From DASSUW01 sp963774155 (GTDB lineage Bacteria; Actinomycetota; Thermoleophilia; Solirubrobacterales; Solirubrobacteraceae): 64,000 nucleotides of DNA. The notes beneath the pieces are model-generated. The model was not told the origin of the DNA. It saw only the letters and a program-made list of their open reading frames with translations, and did not search any database. Location: NCBI GenBank assembly GCA_963774155.1, contig CAVZDW010000001.1:89023-153022 (forward strand), given 5' to 3'. The position numbers were made by a program, and so were the translations under genes. Below, in pieces: positions 24,111 to 32,427 of the stretch (position 1 is its first letter; each line of letters starts with the position of its first letter).

Positions 24111-25235
24111 CGCCGACGTGCCGAGCGTCTTCGGATCGACGGGAAGGATGTTCTTCCACTCCATCACCAAGTCGGCAGGGACCGGGCGGCCGCCGTTCAG
24201 GTTGAAGCCCCCGTCCGGGCCGAAGACCGGGATGCCGCCGCGGTCCAACGTGGACTGGTTGACGACGTAGAAGGGCCGGATGATGGTGTGACCGAACCGA
24301 TAGGCCGCCACGGCGAACTCGACCGGCATGAACGGCCGGCCGTCCTTGTTGGTGGGCCTGTAGTAGTTCAGGGTCAGCACCGGCGGCTTCCCGGCGACCT
24401 CCCGGTACACGGTGCCGTTCGGACCGACGAGCCCGTCGCCCACGAACCGCGGGAGGAAGTCATGGACCACGGCCCACTGGTAGTGCCACCGGGTCAGCCG
24501 GCGCGCGGTCTCGAACACCCATTCGCGACGGATGCCCTGTGCCCGGGCGTACTCGACGATCCGGTTGTGGAACTTGGCGACGGCCTTGTGCAGCTGGACG
24601 ATGATCAGGTTCTCGTCGTTGCGCGCTTCCGGGATGGTCGCGCGTCCGTTGCCGTCACGCGGCACGTCCTCGACACCATTGACGTTCGGCGTCACCAACA
24701 GCTTGTCACGATCGGCCGGATCGTAGAACTGGGGCTCGTTCGCCGGCCCGCGCCCGTAGACCGAGTCGAGGTCGTAGCGCGGCGTGCGGAAGTTGACGGT
24801 CGCATCGGGGTCCGCCTGCTGTAGGGCGAGCGGCGTGTTGTCGAACGTGATGTCGTGGTCGATGAACTGCCCGATGAACGTGAACCCCGCGAACAGACGC
24901 GAGCTGGTGTTGAGATGGTTGTCGTCCGGGACGGTCTGGTCCTCGACCATCGTTCTCGCCAGGCCGTCCAGCAGGTCGTCGCGCGGCGTGAAGGCCGGGA
25001 GCCGCTTGAACATGGCCCCGAACCGGCCTTCGGCGAGCCGGTCCTTGCTCGTCAGGTGGATGCCTCGAAGCGGGACGCCGTGCAGGCCGCCGGCGGCTTC
25101 GGCGGCGTGTGCGGCGGCAGGCGCCCGGCCGACCATCGCGCCGGCCGAGACGCCGGCCACCCCGGCGAGGAACCCGCGGCGGGAAAACGGATGGTCGTGC
25201 CAGCTCGGCCCAACGGGGCGATCGTCAGCGTTCAT
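24063..25235 (-). CDS. Animal-haem-peroxidase family protein, Tat-exported, C-terminally truncated
   Basis: A haem peroxidase of the animal (myeloperoxidase/cyclooxygenase-like) superfamily. A twin-arginine signal, FSRRGFLAGVAGVSAGAMVG, is at residues 17-36. The distal haem motif GQFIDHDITFDN is near residue 121, with the RYDLDSVYG substrate-side motif following. The proximal region includes RFGHTIIRPFY, with HTI as the candidate proximal His. Bacterial homologues usually run about 100 or more residues longer; here homology stops after EWKNILPVDP, and about 20 unrelated residues follow where the nucleotidyltransferase remnant begins. A strong GGAGGAGAAGGAG precedes the ATG at 25235. Activity is doubtful given the lost C-terminus. 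Confidence 0.82.
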   Translation of the reverse strand: MNADDRPVGPSWHDHPFSRRGFLAGVAGVSAGAMVGRAPAAAHAAEAAGGLHGVPLRGIHLTSKDRLAEGRFGAMFKRLPAFTPRDDLLDGLARTMVEDQTVPDDNHLNTSSRLFAGFTFIGQFIDHDITFDNTPLALQQADPDATVNFRTPRYDLDSVYGRGPANEPQFYDPADRDKLLVTPNVNGVEDVPRDGNGRATIPEARNDENLIIVQLHKAVAKFHNRIVEYARAQGIRREWVFETARRLTRWHYQWAVVHDFLPRFVGDGLVGPNGTVYREVAGKPPVLTLNYYRPTNKDGRPFMPVEFAVAAYRFGHTIIRPFYVVNQSTLDRGGIPVFGPDGGFNLNGGRPVPADLVMEWKNILPVDPKTLGTSASATSSGRVPVRRDTS

Positions 25236-25275
25236 TGCTCCTTCTCCTCCCGTGTTGACCGGGCATCACGAAGCG

Positions 25276-25869
25276 CTAGTTGACCGTGAGATTGCCGCTC
25301 GAGAGCAGGCCCGCCCGTGTGTAGAACACCGCTGCGGGGTCGAGCTCGTCATCGAGGACTGTCCCGCTCGACAGCCTGATCTGGAAGTAGTCGCCGATCG
25401 ACGGGGCGCGATTCTTGTCGTTGTCGCGCACGATGACCTCGAACCGGCACAACGGCGTGCTCTTGGTCTCACGCGCCGGGCACGTCGCGGGGAAGCCTGT
25501 CGGTGCCCCTGACACGAGCCGGTAGCGCCCCAGGAAGATCAGCTCGTTCGGGTCTGGCTGCGGCGGATTCTGACCAATACAGATCATGGACTCCAGCACC
25601 GGATCGATCGTGTCGACGATCCCGTGGATCCCGAATGACGACCCGATCGGGTTGCTGCCGTGGTCGATGTATGCGAGCTGGATGCGAAGCTGGCCGGCTG
25701 GCGGATTGGGGCTCGTGCTGCGGGACGAGCGCTGGCAACTGAAGTCGAAGCCGAACGACGCCGGGCCGGTGAACAGGACACCGTCAGGCGGCAGTTGGCC
25801 GCCTCCCGCTGGCGAGGGCCGGTCCGGCGGTGTCCCGAACGCTGTCCCCAACTGAGCGCAGCGAGGCAT
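25276..25869 (-). CDS. Beta-rich hypothetical protein (post-COAP-like domain), probably 5'-truncated
   Basis: A 197-residue beta-rich sequence. ASFGFDFSCQRSS, GQLRIQLAYIDHGS, then CRFEVIVRDNDKN, GDYFQIRLSSGTVL and LLSSGNLTVN resemble the repeat-like extracellular domain found at the C-terminus of many actinobacterial surface proteins (post-COAP type). No signal peptide follows the chosen ATG at 25869. The frame stays open upstream only because it runs antisense through the tRNA fragment. The N-terminus was probably lost at the att junction. It lies 40 bp upstream of the peroxidase gene on the same strand, suggesting a former secreted pair. Confidence 0.55.
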   Translation of the reverse strand: MPRCAQLGTAFGTPPDRPSPAGGGQLPPDGVLFTGPASFGFDFSCQRSSRSTSPNPPAGQLRIQLAYIDHGSNPIGSSFGIHGIVDTIDPVLESMICIGQNPPQPDPNELIFLGRYRLVSGAPTGFPATCPARETKSTPLCRFEVIVRDNDKNRAPSIGDYFQIRLSSGTVLDDELDPAAVFYTRAGLLSSGNLTVN

Positions 25870-25891
25870 CGGTGGCCCAACTCTGCACGAG

Positions 25892-25897
25892 TAGACT
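25892..25897 (+). promoter_or_regulatory. Orphan TAGACT promoter-like element beside the att copy
   Basis: TAGACT followed by a short start (ATG at 25908) that runs straight into the duplicated tRNA fragment. It resembles the TAGACT region before 26509 (shared GCGGAAA about 15 bp downstream). It may be a promoter stranded by recombination; weak evidence. Confidence 0.3.
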
Positions 25898-25933
25898 GCG
25901 CTCGACCATGCGGAAAAGTCCTGCGTACAGGCA

Positions 25934-25979
25934 ACTTCTAATCCGCAGGTCGCAGGTTCGAGTCCTGCCGGGGGCGCTC
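25934..25979 (+). repeat. attR-like direct repeat (tRNA-Arg 3' fragment)
   Basis: A 46-bp exact copy of 23773-23818: half of the anticodon arm, the T-arm and the acceptor 3' strand of tRNA-Arg(TCT), with no 5' half. It cannot encode a tRNA. With the intact copy 2161 bp upstream it delimits a small island without a visible integrase. Confidence 0.8.
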
Positions 25980-26063
25980 GGTTTTGCGACCCGTGTCCAT
26001 CGGTGTCCCGCTTCGAGGGCAAGCGCCGCACGACGCCCTCGCGGTCAGCGTCGATAGCAATCA

Positions 26064-26435
26064 GTGGTGCGGCCCTTCGTTGTTGAACCGCGGACGCGGC
26101 GGCGGGAGATTGAAGGCATCACCACCTCGCAGCGCTGGCCACTCAACGCGGTCCGTGTCGGACTGCCCGCCGCCCTCCTCATCGCGGGCCTCGTCGTGCT
26201 GCTCGTCGACACGGACTCGCGCCGGTTCGAGGGGTTCGCCATGCTCGTCGGCTCAGGGCTCAGCGTCGCACTGACCAGCGTCCTCTTCCGCATCAGCGCA
26301 AGCGATCAGCGCGAGCGCGAGGACGAGGACCACGCGCGCGAGTTTCTCGCACAGAACGGCTACTGGCCTGACGAGGCCCGCGACCACGAGGACCACAAGG
26401 ACCACGCGGCCGCCGGCGACGCCGGCCCAGAGTAG
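26064..26435 (+). CDS. Small membrane hypothetical protein
   Basis: A 123-residue protein with two hydrophobic helices (about residues 30-48 and 57-75) and a charged, His/Asp/Glu-rich C-terminal tail (AREFLAQNGYWPDEARDHED). The tail looks like the cytosolic end of small actinobacterial membrane proteins with an AREF..GxWPDE motif. Family name not recognised. The start is GTG 26064 or 26067. It is the first gene after the island, 73 bp upstream of the PAS/GAF kinase. Confidence 0.6.
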   Translation: MVRPFVVEPRTRRREIEGITTSQRWPLNAVRVGLPAALLIAGLVVLLVDTDSRRFEGFAMLVGSGLSVALTSVLFRISASDQREREDEDHAREFLAQNGYWPDEARDHEDHKDHAAAGDAGPE

Positions 26436-26480
26436 ATAGCCGACGCGGGCTGCCTCGACGTCCGGCACCGCGGGCGGGCG

Positions 26481-26486
26481 TAGACT
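26481..26486 (+). promoter_or_regulatory. Putative -10 element TAGACT before the PAS/GAF kinase
   Basis: TAGACT 22 bp upstream of the GTG start of the kinase gene at 26509. The same hexamer occurs before tRNA-His, the PPOX gene and the xanthine dehydrogenase operon. Confidence 0.4.
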
Positions 26487-26508
26487 CGATCACGCGGAAA
26501 GCGTTCGC

Positions 26509-28062
26509 GTGCCTGAGTCCCTGACTGATCTGGCTGGCCTGAGCGTCAGCGTCGAGGATTTCCTCGCCGCCGTGCTGGAGACGGCCGTTCAGCCGATCTG
26601 GGTCGTGGATCCCGATGGCGTGATCCGGTTTGCCAACCCCGCCGCGTGCGCGGCGCTGGGCTATGACCGCCCGGACGAGCTGTTCGGGCGCGACAGCCAC
26701 GAGACGATCCACTACAAGCACCCGGATGGGACCCGGTATCCCGCCGCGGAGTGCCCGATGCTGCTGCCGCGGGCCACGGGCGACACGGTCTCGCGCGATT
26801 TGGATTGGTTCGTCCGGCGCGACGGCTCGATGTTCGCCGTCTCCTACGTCTCGGCGCCGATCGAGATGCCGGAGGGTCGCGGTGCCGTCGTGGCGTTCAG
26901 CGACATCGAAGACCGCTTGCGCGCCGAGCGGGTGCTGCGCGAGCACGAAGCGGTTCTCGCCGCGCGCGAGGGCGCGCTCCGGCGGATCGCGATGCTCGTG
27001 GCTGGCGGGGCGGCGTCGCCGGAGGTGTTCGCCGCTATCGCGGCGGAGGTGGCGCAGGTGCTGGACATGGCGCTGGTGGTGATCTGGCGCAACGAACCTG
27101 ATCGCCGCTCGACCGTCGCCGGCGCCTGGGGCGATCGACCGCATCCGTTCCAAGCGGGCACCACGTGGCCAGTAGAGGAGCGCACGGCCGCCGCACTACT
27201 CCCGGAGATAGGCCGCCCTTCGAGGATCGACGACTTCGGCGAGATCGGCGGCATGATTCCCGATGCCATAGCCGAGACTGGGATCCGCTCAGGCATCGGC
27301 GCGGCGATCGTCGTCGACGGCGAAGTGTGGGGCGTGATGGGTGCCGGAGTCGCGGAATCCGAGCCCCTGCGCGACCACAGCGAGGATCGGCTCGGCGAGT
27401 TCACGGAGCTGGTCGCCATGGCCATCTCGAACACCGAAGCGCGGACGGACCTTGCCGCCTCCCGGGCGAGGATCGTGGCCGCGGCCGACGAGGAGCGCCG
27501 GCAGGTCGTTCGTGATCTGCACGACGGAGCGCAGCAGCGGCTGGTCCACACGATCATCACGCTGAAGCTGGCACGCCGCGCCGTGCGGAACCAGCCGAAG
27601 GACATCCCCGCCCTGCTGACCGAGGCGCTCGACCACGCCGAGCGGGCGACGGCCGAGCTGCGCGAGCTCGCCCACGGCATCCTCCCAGCGGTCCTCACCC
27701 AGGGTGGGTTGCGCGCCGGAGTGGACGCGCTGGCTTCGCGGATGCCGGTGCCGGTAGAGAACGCCGTATCCGTGGGCCGGCTCCCTGCCGCGGTTGAGGC
27801 GACCGCGTACTTCGTCGTCACCGAATCGCTGACCAATGTCGTGAAGCACGCGCGTGCGAAGGGTGCCGCGGTGATGGCGCGCGTCGAGGACGGCACTCTC
27901 CGGGTCCAGGTGCGCGACGACGGCGTCGGAGGCGCCCGGCCCGCCGGCAGCGGTCTCCTCGGCCTGGCGGACCGGCTAGCCGTCCTCGACGGCCAGCTCC
28001 GGGTCGAGAGCCCAACTGGCGGTGGCACGCTCGTCGTCGCGGACATTCCCCTCCCCGGCTAG
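26509..28062 (+). CDS. PAS-GAF sensor histidine kinase, NarL type (HisKA_3)
   Basis: A 517-residue soluble sensor kinase. A PAS domain covers about residues 18-140 (PIWVVDPDGVIRFANPAACA). A GAF domain follows (about 165-305, GIRSGIGAAIVVDGEVWGVM). Then come the HisKA_3 phospho-acceptor VRDLHDGAQQRLVHTII near residue 342 and HATPase motifs ESLTNVVKHARA and DDGVGGARP. No transmembrane segment is seen, so it senses a cytosolic signal. The start is GTG 26509. It is close in sequence to the CHASE3 kinase at 14045 (same GAF-HisKA_3-HATPase core). No response regulator is adjacent. Confidence 0.9.
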   Translation: MPESLTDLAGLSVSVEDFLAAVLETAVQPIWVVDPDGVIRFANPAACAALGYDRPDELFGRDSHETIHYKHPDGTRYPAAECPMLLPRATGDTVSRDLDWFVRRDGSMFAVSYVSAPIEMPEGRGAVVAFSDIEDRLRAERVLREHEAVLAAREGALRRIAMLVAGGAASPEVFAAIAAEVAQVLDMALVVIWRNEPDRRSTVAGAWGDRPHPFQAGTTWPVEERTAAALLPEIGRPSRIDDFGEIGGMIPDAIAETGIRSGIGAAIVVDGEVWGVMGAGVAESEPLRDHSEDRLGEFTELVAMAISNTEARTDLAASRARIVAAADEERRQVVRDLHDGAQQRLVHTIITLKLARRAVRNQPKDIPALLTEALDHAERATAELRELAHGILPAVLTQGGLRAGVDALASRMPVPVENAVSVGRLPAAVEATAYFVVTESLTNVVKHARAKGAAVMARVEDGTLRVQVRDDGVGGARPAGSGLLGLADRLAVLDGQLRVESPTGGGTLVVADIPLPG

Positions 28063-28091
28063 CTCCCGTAGTCCATGGCGACTGCAGCTCC

Positions 28092-28412
28092 TTAGAGGCT
28101 TGCTGTGTCGATTGGCCGGCCGGCGGCGGTCACATGTCGGAGCTCCGAGTCATGTATCCGGGTGATCACAGGCCTGGTCGACGCGGGCCCAAAGTCATGC
28201 CGGTGGCGCTCGAGATTGTGGCGGAGGCCGGCAGTCTCGATCCGGCTTGGGCATGGGTCTGGGCTTGGGTGAGTCTCAAGGTTCCTCGAGAGCCCGCCTG
28301 CCGCATCACGGCGCACCCGGGCTCGCTGGGCGTCTTCCTCGCGCTTCACCTCTTCGGGCGTCCAGCCGCCTCGCTCGAGCTTGTCGGCCATAGTCTGATC
28401 GTACGCTGCCAT
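28092..28412 (-). CDS. Possible small hypothetical protein
   Basis: A 106-residue frame whose first 45 residues look protein-like (MADKLERGGWTPEEVKREED), with charged helical composition. The rest is Pro/His/Arg-rich and looks non-coding. The true C-terminus may have been lost by a shift. No close family is recognised and no good Shine-Dalgarno site is seen. Kept as a low-confidence gene because no competing frame is better. Confidence 0.3.
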   Translation of the reverse strand: MAAYDQTMADKLERGGWTPEEVKREEDAQRARVRRDAAGGLSRNLETHPSPDPCPSRIETAGLRHNLERHRHDFGPASTRPVITRIHDSELRHVTAAGRPIDTASL

Positions 28413-28473
28413 TCGGCTGCGCTCGGACGGCTTCGCCGCCCCGGTGTGCCGAACGGCCGCCTGTCAGAGAGAC

Positions 28474-29031
28474 TCAGCGAAGGACGTCCTCGGCGGTGCC
28501 GGTCGATTCGGCGGGCGTGAGCTTCTTCGCGCGCTCGGCCGGGACCTCCGGCCCGACGACGACGTGCTCCTTGCCGCACGCTCCTCCGGCATGGCGCTTG
28601 ATGACAGACGCCATGCCGCAAGCCCTCATCGCGTCGCGGTTGGCGGCGTCGTCGCCGTGGTTCAGCACCCAGGTCTTCAGTGCCCGTGCGTCGCCACCGG
28701 GGAGTTCGACGCCGTGGTCGGTCAGGCACGAGCGCAGCTCCTGCTCGGAAGGGCCGACCTTGGCGATGCCCGGCTTCGGCGGCGAACAGGCCTCCAGCGC
28801 TCGGTTCGCGGTGGCGTCGCCGCGCTCGATGCGCTCGCCGAGCCAGGACTTCAGCGCCACGGCACCGTCGGGCGCGCCAGCCAGGCCGTGATCGCGCAGG
28901 CAGGCCGCGAACCCGTCGTCGCTGCCGGCCTCGGGGGCGTCTTCGGCGATCGCCGGCACCGCGACGGTGACCGCGAGGGTCGTGAGCGCCGCGGCGGACG
29001 CGGACGCCATCATGGTGGTGAGCCTGCGCAT
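28474..29031 (-). CDS. Secreted hypothetical protein with two internal CxxDHG repeats
   Basis: A 185-residue protein with a signal peptide (about residues 1-29, ending VPAIAEDA). The mature part has two homologous units: FAACLRDHGLAG ... ALEACSP (about 40-85) and LRSCLTDHGVELPGG ... MRACGM (about 97-140). Each begins with Cys-Leu-x-Asp-His-Gly, has LKxW in the middle (ALKSWL, ALKTWV) and ends in a second Cys. This suggests two small disulphide- or metal-stabilised modules. GAGAGGA precedes the ATG. Function unknown. Confidence 0.7.
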   Translation of the reverse strand: MRRLTTMMASASAAALTTLAVTVAVPAIAEDAPEAGSDDGFAACLRDHGLAGAPDGAVALKSWLGERIERGDATANRALEACSPPKPGIAKVGPSEQELRSCLTDHGVELPGGDARALKTWVLNHGDDAANRDAMRACGMASVIKRHAGGACGKEHVVVGPEVPAERAKKLTPAESTGTAEDVLR

Positions 29032-29161
29032 GGGGAGTTCCTCTCGTCGCTTGACCGTGGCGTCGATGCCACCAGCCGCAGGCGATCAGGCGATGCACGA
29101 GCGCCGAAGAGTCTGCGAAAACCCGTCCGGTAGGCAGCGGGTTGCGGCACACTCAGAATCG

Positions 29162-29861
29162 ATGCCCCAGACGGTGCTGGTGGTCGAGGACGAGCCCGAC
29201 ATCGTTGCGCTGCTGCGCGACTTCCTCGGCGCCGCCGGTTTCGACGTGCTCACCGCCGGCGACACGGCCACCGCCCTCGAGACGCTGGGCGAGCACGAGG
29301 TCGACTGCGTGCTCGTCGACGTCATGCTCCCCGGGAGCTCGGGTTTTGAGCTCTGCCGCCGCATCCGCGAGTCCTCCGACGTCCCGCTGCTGTTCCTGAC
29401 CGCCCGCGGCGACGACAGCGACAAGCTGCGCGGCCTCGGCCTCGGCGCCGACGACTACATCGTGAAATCGGCAACCCCCGCCGAGGTCGTCGCCCGCGTC
29501 AAGGCCGTGCTCCGCCGCGCGCAGCGCAACGGCAACGGCAACGCCGCCGCGCCGCCCGCGCTGCGCTTCGGCGAGCTGACGATCGACCTGGCTGCGCACG
29601 AGGTCGCGCTCGGAGACCGCCGGGTGCGCCTGACCGCCCGCGAGTTCGAGCTGCTGCGCGTGTTCACCGAGCACCCGCGCCAGGTGCTCGGGCGCGACCA
29701 GCTGTTCGAGCTGCTCTGGGGATCGTGGGGGGACCGGAGCGCCGTCTCGGTCTACGTGCGCAAGCTGCGCGAGAAGCTCGAGGCCGACCCCGCGAGCCCG
29801 CAGATACTCGTCACCGTCTGGGGCGTCGGCTACCGCTTCGACCCACCGGTCGCTGCGTTGA
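29162..29861 (+). CDS. OmpR/PhoB-family response regulator
   Basis: A response regulator of about 233 residues: receiver (VLVVEDEPDIVALLRDFL; phospho-Asp in VLVDVMLPGSSG; Thr in LFLTARGDD) and a winged-helix DNA-binding domain (LTAREFELLRVFTEHP ... VSVYVRKLREKLE ... VWGVGYRFDPP). The switch region reads DDYIVKSATPAEV in place of the usual DDYxTKPF, so the cis-proline after Lys is Ser. As written there is no stop after the normal family end; the frame continues into the kinase gene. A TGA at 29859-29861 in the adjacent frame, overlapping a TTG start, is the likely true end, which implies one extra base nearby. Confidence 0.82.
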
Positions 29862-31310
29862 GACGCCGCCTGCGCAGCCTGCCGCTGGGCGCCTGGCTCG
29901 GGCTCGGGTTCGCGCTTGGCCGTCGCCGCGCCCGCGGTGAGCGCCGGGACCACGTGGTGGGCGGTCGGTGCGCGCCAGCAGGCGGACGCCGACGGCCGGC
30001 TGCGCGAGGCGGCCTCGCTGGTCGCACAGACCGGCGAGCGGCTCGAGGACGCGGCTGCCCGGCGCACGCTGTTTGGTGGGCTCGCCGAGCTGCGGGTCGA
30101 GGCCGACCTGCAGCTCACCGACACGCGGATCCTTGCCGTCAAGAAGCGCGATGTCAGCGAATCCTGGCCGGACGGTTCCGTCATCAAACCGGCCGTGGAA
30201 GCCCACGCAAGCAAGTCCGGCGGCGACGCCTTCGTGACCCAGGGGCTGGCGGCGACGCTGGAGACGCCCGAAGGCAAGCGCGAGCTCACGACGCGCTACG
30301 AGTCACGCGACCTGGCGAGCGGACAAATCACGGGGACGCTGTTCGGCGAGCGTCCCAATGGTGCCGTGCGCCTGGCGGCGGCGTCGGTGGTCGGGCTGGT
30401 GGCGCTCGCGCTCGCGCTGATCGCCGGTGTGGTGCTGCTGCGGCGCTGGGTCGTCGCGCCGCTCGCGCGGCTGGCCGCCGATGCCGAGCGCATCGCCGGA
30501 GGCGAGCTCGACGTCGCGCCCATCAGCTCGCGCACCCGCGAGGTCGCCGGGGTGGGCGCGGCACTGCAGGGGATGGCCGCCGGCCTGCGCGGCGCGCTGG
30601 CCGAGCAGCGCGCTGCCGAGCAGCAACGACGCTTCCTCGTCAGCGCGATCGCCCACGACCTGCGCACGCCGCTGTTCACGCTCCGGGGCTCGCTCGAGGC
30701 GATCGAGCACGGCATCGGCGACGCCGACCAGCTGCGCCGCGCGCGGGACAAGGCGACGCTGCTGGACCGGCTCGTCGGCGACCTCTTCACGTTCAGCCGG
30801 CTGGAGTTCGCCGGACCCGAGCTGGTGCACGAGCCGCTCGACGCCGTGGCGCTCGCGCACGAGGCGGCCGACACCGTCGACCCGCGCGTCGCCGTCGTCG
30901 CGCCGGGTACGCCCGTGGCACTGGACGGCGACCACGCGGCGCTCCTGCGAGTGCTCGTGAACCTGCTCGACAACGCCGTGCGCCACGCGCGCTCGGAGCG
31001 TCGAGCTGCGTGTGCGTCGCGAGGGAGAACGGTGCGGTTCGAGGTGCTGGACGACGGTCCCGGGATCGCGCCCGATGACCTGCCGCAGCTCTTCGAGCCG
31101 CTGTTCCGCGCCGACCGCACGCGCAACAGCGCCACCGGAGGCGCCGGTCTGGGCCTGACGATCGTGCAGCGTCTGACCGCCGCCCACGGCGGCGACGTCG
31201 AGGCCGAGAACCGGCCCGGCGGCGGCACGCGGTTTGTCGTGCGCTTTCCGCGGCGGCGACTCACGACGGACGCCGGCGACGAGCTGTCGCCACGCAGTCG
31301 CGTGGCGTAG
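29858..31310 (+). CDS. HAMP-type sensor histidine kinase partnered with the OmpR regulator (contains frame anomalies)
   Basis: A membrane kinase of about 480 residues: N-terminal helix, extracytoplasmic sensor region, second helix (VGLVALALALIAGVVLL), HAMP, HisKA (AIAHDLRTPLFTLRG, H-box), N box NLLDNAVRHARSE, G1 DDGPGIAPDDLP and G2 GGAGLGLTIV. The likely start is TTG 29858 in a TTGA overlap with the regulator, but an extra T at 29916-29917 shifts the frame within the first helix. A second pair of compensating shifts (about 30999 and 31029-31033) turns SEVELRVRREGE into unrelated residues. Restoring them gives a normal kinase. Confidence 0.8.
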
Positions 31311-31314
31311 CGCC

Positions 31315-32289
31315 TCAGCGCTTCGCGGGGCCCCAGTCGGGCTGCGACGCGCCGGCGATCAGGCGCTTGGGCGCCGCGGCGCAGTCGCCCGTCCCGGCGG
31401 CGATCGGGCACGCCCAGATCCCGTCGCTCTCGCTCCACGCGAGGCGGTTGCCGTCGGGCGACCAGGTGGGGCTCTCGATGCGGCTGTTCGGGGCCGCGCG
31501 CAGGTCGCAGCGCTCCGTCGGTCGGGCGCTGAGGCTCGAGACGGCGTAGACGCGGATCATCGTGGGCGCCGAGCTGGCCGTGGTGTTCGGCCCTCGTACG
31601 ACCGCGATCTTGTCCCGCCCGCGCGTGACCTCGCCGTCGTCGAGCGGCTCGCCGTCGCTCGGGTCGAGGACGTCGACGGTGGCGCGGTCCTGGAACCACT
31701 GGGTCGGGGAGTTGGGGATGCTCAGGTCGACGAGCCATGCGTCGGCCGAGTGGTAGACGTAGGGCGCGAAGACGATCGGCTCCTCGTTGCCCGCCCAGGT
31801 CACGCTCTGCCCGCTGTCGGTGGTGCCGGGCAGTCGCTTGCCGTTCTTCGTCTGCGTGTACCAGACGGTCGTGCCGTAGTCGGTCCCGGTCGGCTCGCCC
31901 GGCTTCGGCGTCGCGTCGCGCGTGGTGAGCCAGAGCGTCGACGCGAGTCTCCGCCCGTCGGGGGAGATCGCATGGTCGACGATCACCGGATCGAACGGCG
32001 GCGTCGGACCGCCGGTCAGGTCGCGGGCGCGGCGCAGCTTCTTGCCGCGCCGGTCGAAGAAGTGGACGTCGCGCCGGCCCCTGACGGCCGTGATGACGCC
32101 CTTGTCGGAGTACGCAGGCGACCGGTACGGGTTGCCCGGTGTGCCGTTCTTCGTGATCGCCCGCTGGCGCTTGCCGTTCCCGTCGGCGAGCCAGACGTCG
32201 CCGCGCTTGATGTAGACCATGCTGCTCGCCTGCGCGCTCGTGGCCGGCACGAGCGTGATGAGCGCGGCGATGAGCACGGCTCGACGCAC
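31315..32289 (-). CDS. Secreted TolB/PD40-like beta-propeller protein
   Basis: A 324-residue exported protein. Residues 1-22 form a signal peptide (RRAVLIAALITLVPATSAQA). The mature part has repeated four-strand blades with the PD40 pattern, for example YIKRGDVWLADGNGKRQ, AISPDGRRLASTLWL and ESPTWSPDGNRLAWSESDG. Such propellers bind ligands or proteins at the cell surface; no catalytic domain is attached. The GTG at 32289 is chosen because the signal peptide starts there and TATGGT lies six bases upstream (leaderless). The frame is open much further upstream, antisense to the DUF1097 gene. Confidence 0.8.
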   Translation of the reverse strand: MRRAVLIAALITLVPATSAQASSMVYIKRGDVWLADGNGKRQRAITKNGTPGNPYRSPAYSDKGVITAVRGRRDVHFFDRRGKKLRRARDLTGGPTPPFDPVIVDHAISPDGRRLASTLWLTTRDATPKPGEPTGTDYGTTVWYTQTKNGKRLPGTTDSGQSVTWAGNEEPIVFAPYVYHSADAWLVDLSIPNSPTQWFQDRATVDVLDPSDGEPLDDGEVTRGRDKIAVVRGPNTTASSAPTMIRVYAVSSLSARPTERCDLRAAPNSRIESPTWSPDGNRLAWSESDGIWACPIAAGTGDCAAAPKRLIAGASQPDWGPAKR

Positions 32290-32295
32290 GGTCCG

Positions 32296-32301
32296 ACCAT
32301 A
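32296..32301 (-). promoter_or_regulatory. Putative -10 element TATGGT of a leaderless promoter
   Basis: TATGGT on the minus strand, then six bases, then the GTG start of the beta-propeller gene at 32289. Confidence 0.5.
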
Positions 32302-32427
32302 AACCGGAATCAAGAGCGCCGTAAGCGTCCGTGCGCCAGAATCGGCGGAAATCCCAGGATTCAAGGATTTCTTGCGCGGCGAGCTTGGCGCCTGAACACT
32401 CCGCCGGTCCCCGAGGAGGAGAGAGAC

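Noticed and set aside
23742..25979. Active integrative element
   Set aside because: No integrase, excisionase or replication gene lies between the repeats and all internal genes are damaged, so it is described as a remnant only.
25870..26031. Extended N-terminus of the 25276-25869 gene
   Set aside because: The upstream codons are antisense to the duplicated tRNA fragment and give the familiar spurious translation seen next to tRNA genes.
28967..31078. Single response regulator-kinase hybrid protein
   Set aside because: The continuous frame contains a full OmpR regulator but leaves the kinase frame in its first helix. A displaced stop plus an indel explains it better than a fusion.
31234..32427. 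N-terminal extension of the DUF1097-like gene
   Set aside because: The frame is antisense to the beta-propeller gene, and a strong Shine-Dalgarno site precedes ATG 32428.
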